64,000 nt of DNA from Sphingobacterium prati (GCF_013167215.1 NZ_JABJWY010000009.1:248001-312000), one strand, 5' to 3'; positions 52,538 through 61,842 are shown, numbered from the stretch's first letter. Notes: generated from the sequence alone by a model not told the origin. Program-made: numbers and translations.

Positions 52538-53917
52538 ATGAAAAAACATATCTTAACTTCATTAACAATATTCGCGATTAGTACAATTTTCGCTCAATCA
52601 CCAGTTCAAATCAAAGGCATATTTGACAAGGAATTTGTCAAACCGGTTAAGCTTTTTAAGGTTTTAGAAGGTGATATGGTTGAGATTGCTTCAGCTCAAC
52701 CTCAATTGGATAAAAAGTTTGGTTTCACGTTCTACCCCGAATACGAAGGATTTTACGCCATTGGTTCGGGAACAACAGGCAGTCAAACCGATAATAATAT
52801 CTTTTATTTCAAGCCGGGCGACCAACTTGAGTTTACCATCTCCGAAAAAAATTACCAATTGACCGGAACGAATAACAGCAAAGAAAATCAGATTCTCAGC
52901 CGTTGGCACGACGAAATAAGTCCAGTAGAACAAAAGGCATTCTACTGGATGAAAGCTCAAAGTACTTTTGTCGATTTCTTCCCCGACCTGGAGCATGCTG
53001 TTGCCAAAGCAAATACCTTCACTAAAAATAATAAAAGTGGAAACCCCAGGTTTGACAGCAAACTGCAGGATTATATCCAATGGGATCTTGCCGCCAACGC
53101 GACGAACTTCCTCAATACGCCACGTTCAGCACATCCTGCAGTAGAAGAATATACGGATTACTACAAAAGCCTGACGTTAGCCAATTTCGCAAAAAACGCA
53201 GCATTAGTCTATCAAACTCCTTGGGCAAACCGCACTTTGAACGCCATCTCATTTGTATCTCGTCGTACGGCGAATATTCCTCCGGGAAAAGGCATCATTG
53301 GTCTCCAGCAAGATCTGGATTTCCTTCCCAATGACACTTTAAAGGGTGATGCTATACTGAATTATCTAGCAAGACAAAAAGATTATGCCAGTTATAAGGA
53401 AGCCGCGGATAAGTACCAGTCATATTTTATGACTGCAAGTCAAAAGAAACGTGCTATTGGCATCATGAATGACATGGCTCAGCTAAAAAGTGGAGACCAA
53501 GGGCTTAACTTTTCTTTTCCTGACAATAACGGGAAAACCATAAAATTTGCCGATTTAAAGGGAAAAGTGGTTTTAATCGACGTATGGGCAACCTGGTGTG
53601 GCCCCTGTAAAGCAGAAATACCGCATCTCAAAAAACTTGAAAAAGAAATGCACGGTACAGATGTTCAGGTGGTAAGTATCTCGGTTGATGAAGAAAAAGA
53701 TAAAACGAAGTGGCTAAAAATGATTAAGGATGAGCAACTTGGTGGCTTACAACTTTTTGCTTCCGGATGGGGAGATTTTGCCAAATATTACAAAATTACG
53801 GGTATTCCGCGCTTTATGGTTTTTGACAGACAGGGAAAAGTTGTCACCATAGATTCACCGCGTCCATCGAACCCAGAATTAAAACAACTCCTGGAAAAAG
53901 TATTAGCAACGAAATAG
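52538..53917 (+). CDS. TlpA-like thioredoxin-family protein (1 of 3 in operon)
   Basis: The 459-residue protein has a Sec signal (MKKHILTSLTIFAISTIFAQ) with no lipobox. The N-terminal half is a beta-sandwich domain of the DUF4369 kind (residues about 20-110), then a helical linker. The C-terminal thioredoxin domain has KGKVVLIDVWATWCGPCKAE with CGPC at residues 354-357 and cis-Pro context TGIPRFMVFDRQGKVV. It is a periplasmic thiol-disulfide oxidoreductase of TlpA/ResA type. It is a paralogue of the protein at 57915-59258: both begin the mature part with a 'FKVLxGxxxEIA' motif and share 'FTPEYEGxYALGSG'. The next gene starts 2 bp after the stop. Confidence 0.9.
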   Translation: MKKHILTSLTIFAISTIFAQSPVQIKGIFDKEFVKPVKLFKVLEGDMVEIASAQPQLDKKFGFTFYPEYEGFYAIGSGTTGSQTDNNIFYFKPGDQLEFTISEKNYQLTGTNNSKENQILSRWHDEISPVEQKAFYWMKAQSTFVDFFPDLEHAVAKANTFTKNNKSGNPRFDSKLQDYIQWDLAANATNFLNTPRSAHPAVEEYTDYYKSLTLANFAKNAALVYQTPWANRTLNAISFVSRRTANIPPGKGIIGLQQDLDFLPNDTLKGDAILNYLARQKDYASYKEAADKYQSYFMTASQKKRAIGIMNDMAQLKSGDQGLNFSFPDNNGKTIKFADLKGKVVLIDVWATWCGPCKAEIPHLKKLEKEMHGTDVQVVSISVDEEKDKTKWLKMIKDEQLGGLQLFASGWGDFAKYYKITGIPRFMVFDRQGKVVTIDSPRPSNPELKQLLEKVLATK

Positions 53918-53919
53918 GT

Positions 53920-55092
53920 ATGAACAAACTTTGGATTTACTTCCTATTTTTAACGTTATCTCCCTCGCTTCTGTTTGCGCAGGGGGATAGCGTTATAATC
54001 AAAGGAAAAATTACATCATCTGCGGCAGAGCCCGCTACGAAGTTAAGCGTTTCTTTTATTGATGGTCAAGGCAAAAGGGTCGGTTTTGCAACTCCAATAA
54101 ATGATGGATCATTTGAAATCAAGATCCCAAAACAAGCACGGGTAGTTGATGCTACCTTAAGGACTATTGGCAAAGAACCAAACGCCAGCGCAATAAAACA
54201 AGCCATGCGCTATCCGCTCAATATTTTTATTTCTGAAGATGACATCTTTATAAACGCCAATGCCGAGGAACTTGATTTAGCGCAGGTTAAAGGCGGGAAA
54301 GAAAACAATGAATATAATAACCTGCGTCAGTCGACAGCGGGATTTGTAAAGCAAAAAAATACATTATACAGACCTATTCTCCAAGGAAAGATAAGCTCAG
54401 AACCTACAGAGGGCAAAATCATACTCGAGCAACTTAGCCAATTGGGCAAAAAGGAAATCGCTCTTCAGAAAAAATTTATAGAAGATCATCCTAAATCCTA
54501 TGTCAGTCTGTTTTTGCTATACAGAATGAAGTCTAGCTATACTTCCGAAGACTATAAATTAGCATTTAACCGTCTTGATCCCAACTACAAATCAACAGAA
54601 ATGGGGACAACAGTAGCTTCGACAATCGCAAAAGAAAGCGTGACTGCGAAAGGGAAAACCGCACCACTGTTTTCACGAATCACCGCTAGCGGAACGCCTT
54701 TTCAATTAGAAAAGATGCAAGGGCGTATCATTCTACTTGATTTTTGGGGCAGCTGGTGTGGCCCTTGTCGTGCAAGTATGCCGCACCTCCAGCAACTTTA
54801 CAATCGCTACAAAAATAAAGGCTTTGAAATCATCGGTATTGCCCAAGAAAGGGGCAAAACACTGGAGGAATCCAAAGCGAGCTGGCGCAAAGCCATAGAA
54901 GAACTCAACTTGTCTTGGACAAATGTGCTAAACAACGAGAACAAAGAGCAAATGGATATTGTGAAAGCATATCAGATCAGTGGTTTTCCAACAAAAATCC
55001 TCTTGGATGAAAATGGAAAAATCATTTTGCGCGTTGTAGCCTCGGCAACAGACGACATTGACATTACGCTGAAAAAGATCTACGGCTTCTAA
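53920..55092 (+). CDS. TlpA-like thioredoxin-family protein (2 of 3 in operon)
   Basis: The 390-residue protein has a signal peptide (MNKLWIYFLFLTLSPSLLFA, cleavage near AQGD). The N-terminal DUF4369-type beta-sandwich (VIIKGKITSSAAEPATKLSV) is followed by a helical segment (EGKIILEQLSQLGKKEIALQ). A TlpA thioredoxin domain closes the protein, with RIILLDFWGSWCGPCRASMP (CGPC at residues 280-283), GFEIIGIAQERGKTLEESK and the cis-Pro loop SGFPTKILLDENGKI. It probably acts in the periplasm on disulfides. It follows the preceding gene by 2 bp, suggesting coupled translation, and is 46 bp before the protease gene. Confidence 0.9.
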   Translation: MNKLWIYFLFLTLSPSLLFAQGDSVIIKGKITSSAAEPATKLSVSFIDGQGKRVGFATPINDGSFEIKIPKQARVVDATLRTIGKEPNASAIKQAMRYPLNIFISEDDIFINANAEELDLAQVKGGKENNEYNNLRQSTAGFVKQKNTLYRPILQGKISSEPTEGKIILEQLSQLGKKEIALQKKFIEDHPKSYVSLFLLYRMKSSYTSEDYKLAFNRLDPNYKSTEMGTTVASTIAKESVTAKGKTAPLFSRITASGTPFQLEKMQGRIILLDFWGSWCGPCRASMPHLQQLYNRYKNKGFEIIGIAQERGKTLEESKASWRKAIEELNLSWTNVLNNENKEQMDIVKAYQISGFPTKILLDENGKIILRVVASATDDIDITLKKIYGF

Positions 55093-55138
55093 TCCTTTTA
55101 CATCCTTCACTAAATACGCTAATTTATTCTGTATTGCC

Positions 55139-56632
55139 ATGACTTATAAATCCATTATAAAAGCCGGAGCTCTCTTGCTGTTAACAGCCTTAGCATCGTG
55201 GTCAAAAGCTCAGCTCGCAACCCAATTGCCGGCCAAACTACTCACTTGCTTTGAACAAAAAGACAGCTCTTTCATAAGCGCTGAGCTGGCGCCAAATTTT
55301 TCCATAGCTGGACATACTGGTGCTGGAGCCAGCTTCCGCTTAAACCAAATTATCAAAAATTATCCCCTAAAAGCAGCCAATATTCTATCGGACAAGAAAA
55401 CTAAAAAAGGAACATTACTTCAAATAGAGGTTACCGATACAAAGGGCAAGACAACAAGCAATCAAGCGCTAGTTGATCATAAGGGGAAATTAATATATTT
55501 CAGTCTTTTTGATCAACTATATGGGTTAAAAAGAGAGAACGCTCCCAAATTACGGGCGGTTATTCCTTTTGAAAACAAGAATGGCTCCATTTACCTGCAG
55601 GTCAAAATCAATGGATATGAAAGGCCATTAAGACTCCTGTTTGACACTGGGGCAGACGGAATGGCGGTAAACCAGCAACTTGCCGATGATATTGGCCTAA
55701 AGGTAACGCGTGAAAACAACGCTTCTGTCGTCGGCGGTAACACAAAAATTCAGGTATCTGACAACAATAGTATTCTATTGGACACGCTTAAACTGGCAGG
55801 GCAGGGTATTGCGATCTTTCCTGAAATGGGCAAAGAAGGTGATGGCATTATTGGTAATACCCTGATACGCCAATTTATCACACACATCGATTACGATAAA
55901 AATACGATTTCATTGTACGATTTTGGCGATTTTCAATACAAGGGTAAGGGAACTGCCGTACCGATTACAATGCCTGCGGGGGTAATGATACTATCCGGGC
56001 AGCTTGAGATTGTCAAGGATAAGAGTTACTCTGGACATTTCGTTTTCGATACAGGCGCTTCATACGACCTGATCTGCTTCCGTCCCTTTGTATGTCAAAA
56101 CAAACTGCTTGTTAGCGGATTCAAAGCCGAGGCGCAGGCCGCAACCGTAAGCATGGGTGTTTCCTCGCCCACCTTTGTAGGCAAAAGCTACCAATTTGCC
56201 ATTTCTCCCCTCCCCCCTATGCAGGGCTTACCTGTAACACTAATGGGCGGCAGTGCAGGCAATGAACATTGGCAGCCTGGCTTTGATGGTTCAATTGGGG
56301 TTCGCCTACTAAGCCGCTATAATATCACCATAAATCTGGCAGAAGGCGAGGTATATTTCTCCCCCAATAGTTTACATGACCATCCGCAGGATTTTTTAAT
56401 TAAGAATTATCAGTTTGGCTGGGATAATACCGGGAAGCTGAAAGCACTTGGCGCTGTAGGTGCTGCCGACGCACCAAGTGGTCTGAAAACAGGCACATTG
56501 ATCCAACGCATAGACAGTTATACGGTCGATCAATTGAAAAAAAATCCATCCCTCATAGATGAGATTCGATTAAAAGCAACGGGAGAATCCATTTCCATTA
56601 CAACGACTGATGATCATACCGTAAATATCTAA
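55139..56632 (+). CDS. Retropepsin-like aspartyl protease with two DTG motifs and a C-terminal PDZ-like tail
   Basis: The 497-residue protein has a signal peptide (KSIIKAGALLLLTALASWSK, cleavage near AQ). After a roughly 110-residue N-terminal domain it shows two aspartyl-protease-like halves: RPLRLLFDTGADGMAVNQQ with Asp169 and SGHFVFDTGASYDLIC with Asp304. Each is followed by a hydrophobic-Gly pattern (GIIGNTLIRQF, FDGSIGVRLLSRYN). The tail about residues 430-497 resembles a PDZ-type domain (SGLKTGTLIQRIDSYTVDQL). Cys313 and Cys319 lie five residues apart near the second active site and could form a redox-sensitive disulfide. It sits between thioredoxin-like genes in one operon. Proteolytic activity is inferred from the motif only. 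Confidence 0.85.
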   Translation: MTYKSIIKAGALLLLTALASWSKAQLATQLPAKLLTCFEQKDSSFISAELAPNFSIAGHTGAGASFRLNQIIKNYPLKAANILSDKKTKKGTLLQIEVTDTKGKTTSNQALVDHKGKLIYFSLFDQLYGLKRENAPKLRAVIPFENKNGSIYLQVKINGYERPLRLLFDTGADGMAVNQQLADDIGLKVTRENNASVVGGNTKIQVSDNNSILLDTLKLAGQGIAIFPEMGKEGDGIIGNTLIRQFITHIDYDKNTISLYDFGDFQYKGKGTAVPITMPAGVMILSGQLEIVKDKSYSGHFVFDTGASYDLICFRPFVCQNKLLVSGFKAEAQAATVSMGVSSPTFVGKSYQFAISPLPPMQGLPVTLMGGSAGNEHWQPGFDGSIGVRLLSRYNITINLAEGEVYFSPNSLHDHPQDFLIKNYQFGWDNTGKLKALGAVGAADAPSGLKTGTLIQRIDSYTVDQLKKNPSLIDEIRLKATGESISITTTDDHTVNI

Positions 56633-56676
56633 TCACGCTAAAACATATAATACCCTCAATTCTCAAAACAAATCAT

Positions 56677-57903
56677 ATGAAAAAGCTTATTTTTTATATT
56701 ATCATAGCCTATTACGGCGTATTCATTTCAATGGAGGCTATTGCCCAGGAAAAAAAAATCCTCAGGACTTATGCGGAATGCCAAGCACAGGCAAAAAAGG
56801 AAAACAAACTCATTCTGATAGATCTGTACTTTGTTGGCTGTATGCCCTGCGCGGAAATGGACAAGCAAGTATTTCCGGATCCGGCTGTTACTAAAGAACT
56901 CAATGATAATTATATTCTGTACAAAACAGATGTGATGAAAGAAACGGACGGAAAGAAATTAGCACGAAAATATGGTGCTCCGGGATTTCCAACCTATGTT
57001 ATCGTAAGCCCCGAAGGTAGAACGCTAATGACCGAATCTGGTTTCTTTGGCGTAGACCGATTTGTTCCCCTATTAAAGGATGCTGTCCAGCGCAATAAAT
57101 CTGGACAATACCTCGCATTTAACAATACGTTGGACAATAGCTATCCCGCCGCTTACAGTGAGCGTTTTATCAAAACAGGTGAAAAGCATAATTTTACGGA
57201 ACTCGAAAGTTATCTCGGGCAACAAAAGGATCTGTTCGCTGAGACTGCTTTTTTGGCAAATAGTGTTACTTCCTTCACAAAATATAATAATTGGGCTTAT
57301 GACAATCTGCCAAAATTGATTAAACTATATGGTGGGAATCTACTCCGCAACAAAATTTCAACAATTGCCAAAGCAAAAAGTAAACAATATGGGACAGCAC
57401 AGCAGCTAGATAGCTTGAAAATCATGTTGGCCTATATACGTCCCACATTCAATGATAAATTATGGGATGTATTTTTGCCTGGATTCGTTACCGATTATTA
57501 TACTGGCTCCCAAGATGCAGCAACCTATTTTACGCTGATTGACCAATATAAACTCTATCCTACTTGGGACGAACGGAGCAACGCCTTCGGAACAGTCATT
57601 CTGGATCAGTCAAAAAATCCGACAATCCTGAAATCTATACGGGCGGAATATCTAGCAGAAGAACAACGAAAAAGATTGGATCCTGTGGACAGTTATCGGC
57701 TGACCCTGTTACATTACTATTTAAAAGATTTTGATCAGGCTTCCAAATGGATGGAAAAGCTATTAAAATCAGATTTAGCATCTCCGTTTCTAACAATAGA
57801 TAAAAAGGACCTGCTGGATTTAAAAGAAGCCATTGCAAAAAAAGACACCAGCTTATATAAGGCCAAGGATATTAAGAAAATTATTCCATTTAAATTAAGT
57901 TAA
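56677..57903 (+). CDS. Thioredoxin-like protein with CMPC motif
   Basis: The 408-residue protein has a signal peptide (MKKLIFYIIIAYYGVFISME, cleavage near AIAQE). The N-terminal thioredoxin-fold domain (about residues 30-145) has NKLILIDLYFVGCMPCAEMD with CMPC at 55-58 and the cis-Pro loop GAPGFPTYVIVSPEGRTLMT. The remaining 260 residues are alpha-helical and probably TPR-like, ending in a Lys-rich tail. The residue preceding the first active Cys (Gly) and the central Met-Pro differ from the WCGPC motif of the three other proteins of this operon, so its redox role may differ (DsbD-gamma/thioredoxin_7-like). It starts 44 bp after the protease gene. Confidence 0.88.
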   Translation: MKKLIFYIIIAYYGVFISMEAIAQEKKILRTYAECQAQAKKENKLILIDLYFVGCMPCAEMDKQVFPDPAVTKELNDNYILYKTDVMKETDGKKLARKYGAPGFPTYVIVSPEGRTLMTESGFFGVDRFVPLLKDAVQRNKSGQYLAFNNTLDNSYPAAYSERFIKTGEKHNFTELESYLGQQKDLFAETAFLANSVTSFTKYNNWAYDNLPKLIKLYGGNLLRNKISTIAKAKSKQYGTAQQLDSLKIMLAYIRPTFNDKLWDVFLPGFVTDYYTGSQDAATYFTLIDQYKLYPTWDERSNAFGTVILDQSKNPTILKSIRAEYLAEEQRKRLDPVDSYRLTLLHYYLKDFDQASKWMEKLLKSDLASPFLTIDKKDLLDLKEAIAKKDTSLYKAKDIKKIIPFKLS

Positions 57904-57914
57904 CGCTCTATATC

Positions 57915-59258
57915 ATGATTAGAAAAACCATTTTATTGCTCACCACCCTGGCTTGCTCAGTTGTCGTATTTGCACAACAGCAAAGCAACATTACCGGAAC
58001 GACAGATGCCACAAAAGTAAAACGTGTCGGCCTATTTAAAGTATTGAACGGACGGTTAAAGGAGATAGCAACATCCACTCCCGATGTGTTAGGACGATTC
58101 GCGTTCCGCTTTACACCTGAGTATGAAGGTTTATATGCACTCGGCAGTGGTAATGCCCAAAATCAGCAAGGCCTCTTTCGTTTCTATTTCAAAGGCAATG
58201 AAAATCTGAATCTCAAACTGACACAAAATGACTATGAGCTTACGGGTAAAAATAGCCCTGAAAATGAGACGCTCTACGCTTGGGACAAACAAGCAAAAAC
58301 ATTCCACGATAAAGGTACAACACCAGGAGGAATAAGTACCTATGTCGATTTCTTTCCCGAAGTTGAGCAGTTCAAAGGAAAATTAGACGGTATCAAAAAG
58401 AGCGTCAAGACCGGGAATCCGAATTTCGACAAATTTTTCCCTGAACTCGTGGATTACGATTTCGCTTATTATGCCATATCCTACCTATATATGCCATGTA
58501 GCGCACACCCAAGCAAAGAGGAAATGAGCGACTTTTATACACAATTCAATGCTGACCGTTACCTAACAACGGAATTATTAAAATTTCCTTACGGCGATCG
58601 CTTTATGAGTAATATAATTTACCGGAAGCTGGATCTTTCCTCCAAACCAACATTTGATCAACAAGTAGCGGCAATAGGTCCAGACGTACTTAAAGCACAG
58701 TATGTATTGCAACGACTTGAGGGAGCACGTTCGTATAGTGACTTTCAAGAAATGAATGAAAAATATAAAAAATATTTTACGCTACCCGAACAACTCGAAC
58801 GATCAAAAGCTGTAGAAGCACGACTGGTCGAAACCAAAACAGGTGTTCCTGCATTTCAATTTAATTATCCTGATATAAATGGAAAGAAAACAAGTCTTGC
58901 AGATCTTAAAGGCAAAGTTGTTTTGATTGACATGTGGGCGACCTGGTGTGGTCCTTGTCGTGCCGAAGAGTCACATTGGGAGAAATTAAATGAAGAATTC
59001 AATGGAAAACCTGTAGCCTTTGTCGGTGTATCAGTAGATCAAGACAAACCCAAATGGGACAGCTACGTGAAAGAGAAAAAGTTAAAAGGTATCCAGCTGC
59101 ATGCTGGTTCTGACAACGAACTTTCAAATGCTTACAAAGTCAATTCTATTCCACGTTATTTGCTGATTGACAAAGCTGGGAACTTAATCACAGCAGATAG
59201 TCCAAGACCAAGCGATCCAAAATTAAAAACTTTGCTTGAAGATTGGATTAAAAAATAA
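57915..59258 (+). CDS. TlpA-like thioredoxin-family protein (3 of 3 in operon)
   Basis: The 447-residue protein has a signal peptide (MIRKTILLLTTLACSVVVFA, cleavage near AQQQ). It is a paralogue of the protein at 52538-53917, with the same order: N-terminal DUF4369-type domain (GLFKVLNGRLKEIATSTPD, FTPEYEGLYALGSGNAQ), helical middle, and thioredoxin domain. The active site is GKVVLIDMWATWCGPCRAEE, with CGPC at 345-348, and SIPRYLLIDKAGNLITADSP forms the cis-Pro loop. It is the last gene of the operon, 11 bp after the CMPC protein gene, and is followed by a bidirectional terminator. It is predicted to be a periplasmic disulfide reductase. Confidence 0.9.
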   Translation: MIRKTILLLTTLACSVVVFAQQQSNITGTTDATKVKRVGLFKVLNGRLKEIATSTPDVLGRFAFRFTPEYEGLYALGSGNAQNQQGLFRFYFKGNENLNLKLTQNDYELTGKNSPENETLYAWDKQAKTFHDKGTTPGGISTYVDFFPEVEQFKGKLDGIKKSVKTGNPNFDKFFPELVDYDFAYYAISYLYMPCSAHPSKEEMSDFYTQFNADRYLTTELLKFPYGDRFMSNIIYRKLDLSSKPTFDQQVAAIGPDVLKAQYVLQRLEGARSYSDFQEMNEKYKKYFTLPEQLERSKAVEARLVETKTGVPAFQFNYPDINGKKTSLADLKGKVVLIDMWATWCGPCRAEESHWEKLNEEFNGKPVAFVGVSVDQDKPKWDSYVKEKKLKGIQLHAGSDNELSNAYKVNSIPRYLLIDKAGNLITADSPRPSDPKLKTLLEDWIKK

Positions 59259-59282
59259 AAACCGAATATCAACTCAAAACAC

Positions 59283-59313
59283 AAAAGCCCCCAATTATAA
59301 AACTAGGGGCTTT
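59283..59313. terminator. Bidirectional terminator between the thioredoxin operon and the phospholipase C gene
   Basis: Perfect 8-bp arms AAAGCCCC (59284-59291) and GGGGCTTT (59306-59313) surround a 14-nt loop. On the plus strand UUUCUCUAU follows, and on the minus strand UUUUGUGUUUU follows. It lies 25 bp after the plus-strand stop at 59258 and 58 bp after the minus-strand stop at 59371, so it can serve both converging units. Confidence 0.8.
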
Positions 59314-59370
59314 CTCTATATTAGAAATGGGTTAGCCAAATTCATAGCAGCAACTTATATCTGGTGATTA

Positions 59371-61842
59371 TTATCCCAATTGTGGATCAGTCTTCGAATG
59401 GCTGCCCGTTTCTACACGACCGGCAAATTGGCGAACAAATTTACTTCCGACAATCTGCAAAGTAATATCATACCAACCACTTATTTTCTGGGATTCTACA
59501 ACCCACTTGATAGATTTACCAGCACCCAATACGGTATTTTTCTTCCAGGAACTGTAAGCATTATCTTTCACCTGCACATGAAGCACCTTGTCTCCTTTAT
59601 TGCTCGCTTCCAAGATCAGGTTTCCCGTGGGAATACCTTTTTTCCCGATCTCATAAGTTGCGACCAGGGACAAAGATTCCCTATCCCCTTTAAAGCTACG
59701 CATAAATCCATTTGGCCCGTATACGGTTAAATCATAATATCCATCTTTAAAGTCAGCACGATTCCAGTCAAAACTCAATTCTTCACCTGCAATCACCGCA
59801 AAAGGCCAGAAACTGACACCATCTTTATAGCTCGGTCCACTATACACATTAAAAGGACTGCTTAAGGATTTCGTTCCGAATAGCTTATTCCCAGCGGACA
59901 TCGTCAGTTTTACGCTGTCCTTATCAACAGATTCGCTTGCATATAACTCATAAGCCAGCGCATTGGAGTTTTTTTGGCCTTTTTCCTGTCTTGCCAATTG
60001 TGCAGCCTTTCCTGTATTTTGTAAGGCTTGCATTTCATCAGCAGTCCATACATGGAAGTTATTTGGTAGAGGTTTGGATTTGGCCTGATCAATTGCATAA
60101 ATCTGTTGGTTACGGTTCAAGAAAGGCAACTCCACATGAACACCACCTTCTGCTTTCCGAAATACCGAAGTCAGATCTCCCGTAATGGCACGGCGCCACG
60201 AACTGATGTTATGTTCTTTCACATCCTTACCAAGCTTCTTGTCGAAGAAATACTCCATAAATTGAATGGTCGAAGTGATGTCGCACACCTCCGAATTAAC
60301 CCAGCCACCTTTGCTCCATGGAGATGCGATGATCAATGGCACCCGATAGCCCAGACCAACCGGCCCCTCGGTGGCATGCTCCTGTTTCTCGCCACTGGCA
60401 AGTTCCTGTTCCAAACTCACATATTCATCGCTATAATCCAATCCTGCTGAAGTTTTTCCGGACCGGGCATCTGCCGGATTAGGAGCTACAAACGGTGGAA
60501 TATGATCGAAATAACCGTCATTCTCATCATAATTGAGCACAAAAATTGTTTTCTTCCAAACTTCAGGATTTTCAGTCAGAATATTCAGAATTTCGGACAC
60601 ATACCAAGCCCCGTACATCGGTGCACTCGGGTGATCAGAAAAACATTGTGGTGCAACCAGCCAAGATACAGTAGGTAAATTCCCAGACTTTACATCTTTC
60701 CGAAACTGATGTAATACATCCCCTTTTGGTACAGTAATCTGTTCTCCTTCGTGTAATACTGAAGTCGTCTCACGATAAAACGCGTCATCCTCATTTGTCT
60801 GGAAAGCACGTTCATGCAATGCGATTTGCTCCTTTGGGAGCTTTTGAAACGCCTGCTCGGTCAACCGTTCTAGCTGCTTCCTATAGCTTCGCAACTGCTC
60901 TTGTTTCTGCTTAAGCTTATTTTGGGTTTTCTGGACGCTTTCAGTTCCATTATTCGCCAATGTTTTTTCAAGCTCCTGGATCTCAGCAGGCAGTTCAGAA
61001 ATACGCTTGCGCATAAATTCCAGATGGCTCTTCTTAAATTCTATATGATATTGCGAAAACCATTCCAGGTTATTGTCTGTAAAATTGCCCAGCCATTCTT
61101 CCCCATTCAGGCCACTCTCCATACTGACTTCATTCTGGTATACCTTCCAGGGAATACCGGCTTCCTGCAGACGTTCAGGAAAGGTTTTCCAATGTGCCCA
61201 ACGGTTAAAATAAATATCTGAGTTGCGGATCAAAGGTTTTGCACCTTTATGGGGTACACAAGTTCCTGTCCAGAAAAAATGCCGGTTGGTCGTCGTTCCT
61301 GTGATGGAAGAACAAAAGTGCTGGTCACAGATCGTAAATGCATCAGCCAGCGCATAATAGAAAGGAATATCTTCACGGGTATAGTAACCCATGGTCAACG
61401 GAATTTCACTCAGCACTTTCCCTCCCGGGCGTTTTGCTTCAATCCAGTTATCATGTTTACCTTTGTTACGTGCTGCCATTTGATTTTCCCAAGAATGAGG
61501 AAGATTTCCTGTCCAGGCGGCATTGGAGTTTTTTATATCTAATCGAAAAGGCGAATAAGTCTTGCCTGAGGCCGATGCTTGCAGCCATACCGGATTGCCG
61601 CTAGGCAATTGAATTGCCCTTGGATCATTGAATCCTCGCACACCGCGCAACGTGCCAAAACTATGGTCAAATGAACGGTTTTCCTGCATTAATAAAACAA
61701 TATGTTCAGCATCTAAAAATGAGCTCCCTGCAACCGGTTCAATTGCTAGCGCACGTTGTATCGCATCTGGAACAGCATTCTGTAAACCAAAAATACCAGC
61801 CAACAAAGACGCCTTCTTGATAAAATCTCTTCTACTATCCAT
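59371..61842 (-). CDS. Phosphocholine-type phospholipase C, Tat-exported
   Basis: The 823-residue protein begins with a twin-arginine signal (MDSRRDFIKKASLLAGIFGL). The phosphoesterase domain (PF04185-like) has EHIVLLMQENRSFDHSFGTL, the WTGTCVPHKG region, NYDENDGYFDHIPPFVAP and GYRVPLIIASPWSKGGW. An interruption at about residues 270-345 is rich in Lys/Glu/Gln heptads (KLKQKQEQLRSYRKQLERLT), likely a coiled coil. The C-terminal half carries two DUF756-like beta domains (YDLTVYGPNGFMRSFKGD, WYDITLQIVGSKFVRQFAGR). It should hydrolyse phosphatidylcholine-type lipids outside the inner membrane. It is monocistronic, facing the thioredoxin operon, with a shared bidirectional terminator. Expected length for the family is near 700-850. 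Confidence 0.92.
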   Translation of the reverse strand: MDSRRDFIKKASLLAGIFGLQNAVPDAIQRALAIEPVAGSSFLDAEHIVLLMQENRSFDHSFGTLRGVRGFNDPRAIQLPSGNPVWLQASASGKTYSPFRLDIKNSNAAWTGNLPHSWENQMAARNKGKHDNWIEAKRPGGKVLSEIPLTMGYYTREDIPFYYALADAFTICDQHFCSSITGTTTNRHFFWTGTCVPHKGAKPLIRNSDIYFNRWAHWKTFPERLQEAGIPWKVYQNEVSMESGLNGEEWLGNFTDNNLEWFSQYHIEFKKSHLEFMRKRISELPAEIQELEKTLANNGTESVQKTQNKLKQKQEQLRSYRKQLERLTEQAFQKLPKEQIALHERAFQTNEDDAFYRETTSVLHEGEQITVPKGDVLHQFRKDVKSGNLPTVSWLVAPQCFSDHPSAPMYGAWYVSEILNILTENPEVWKKTIFVLNYDENDGYFDHIPPFVAPNPADARSGKTSAGLDYSDEYVSLEQELASGEKQEHATEGPVGLGYRVPLIIASPWSKGGWVNSEVCDITSTIQFMEYFFDKKLGKDVKEHNISSWRRAITGDLTSVFRKAEGGVHVELPFLNRNQQIYAIDQAKSKPLPNNFHVWTADEMQALQNTGKAAQLARQEKGQKNSNALAYELYASESVDKDSVKLTMSAGNKLFGTKSLSSPFNVYSGPSYKDGVSFWPFAVIAGEELSFDWNRADFKDGYYDLTVYGPNGFMRSFKGDRESLSLVATYEIGKKGIPTGNLILEASNKGDKVLHVQVKDNAYSSWKKNTVLGAGKSIKWVVESQKISGWYDITLQIVGSKFVRQFAGRVETGSHSKTDPQLG

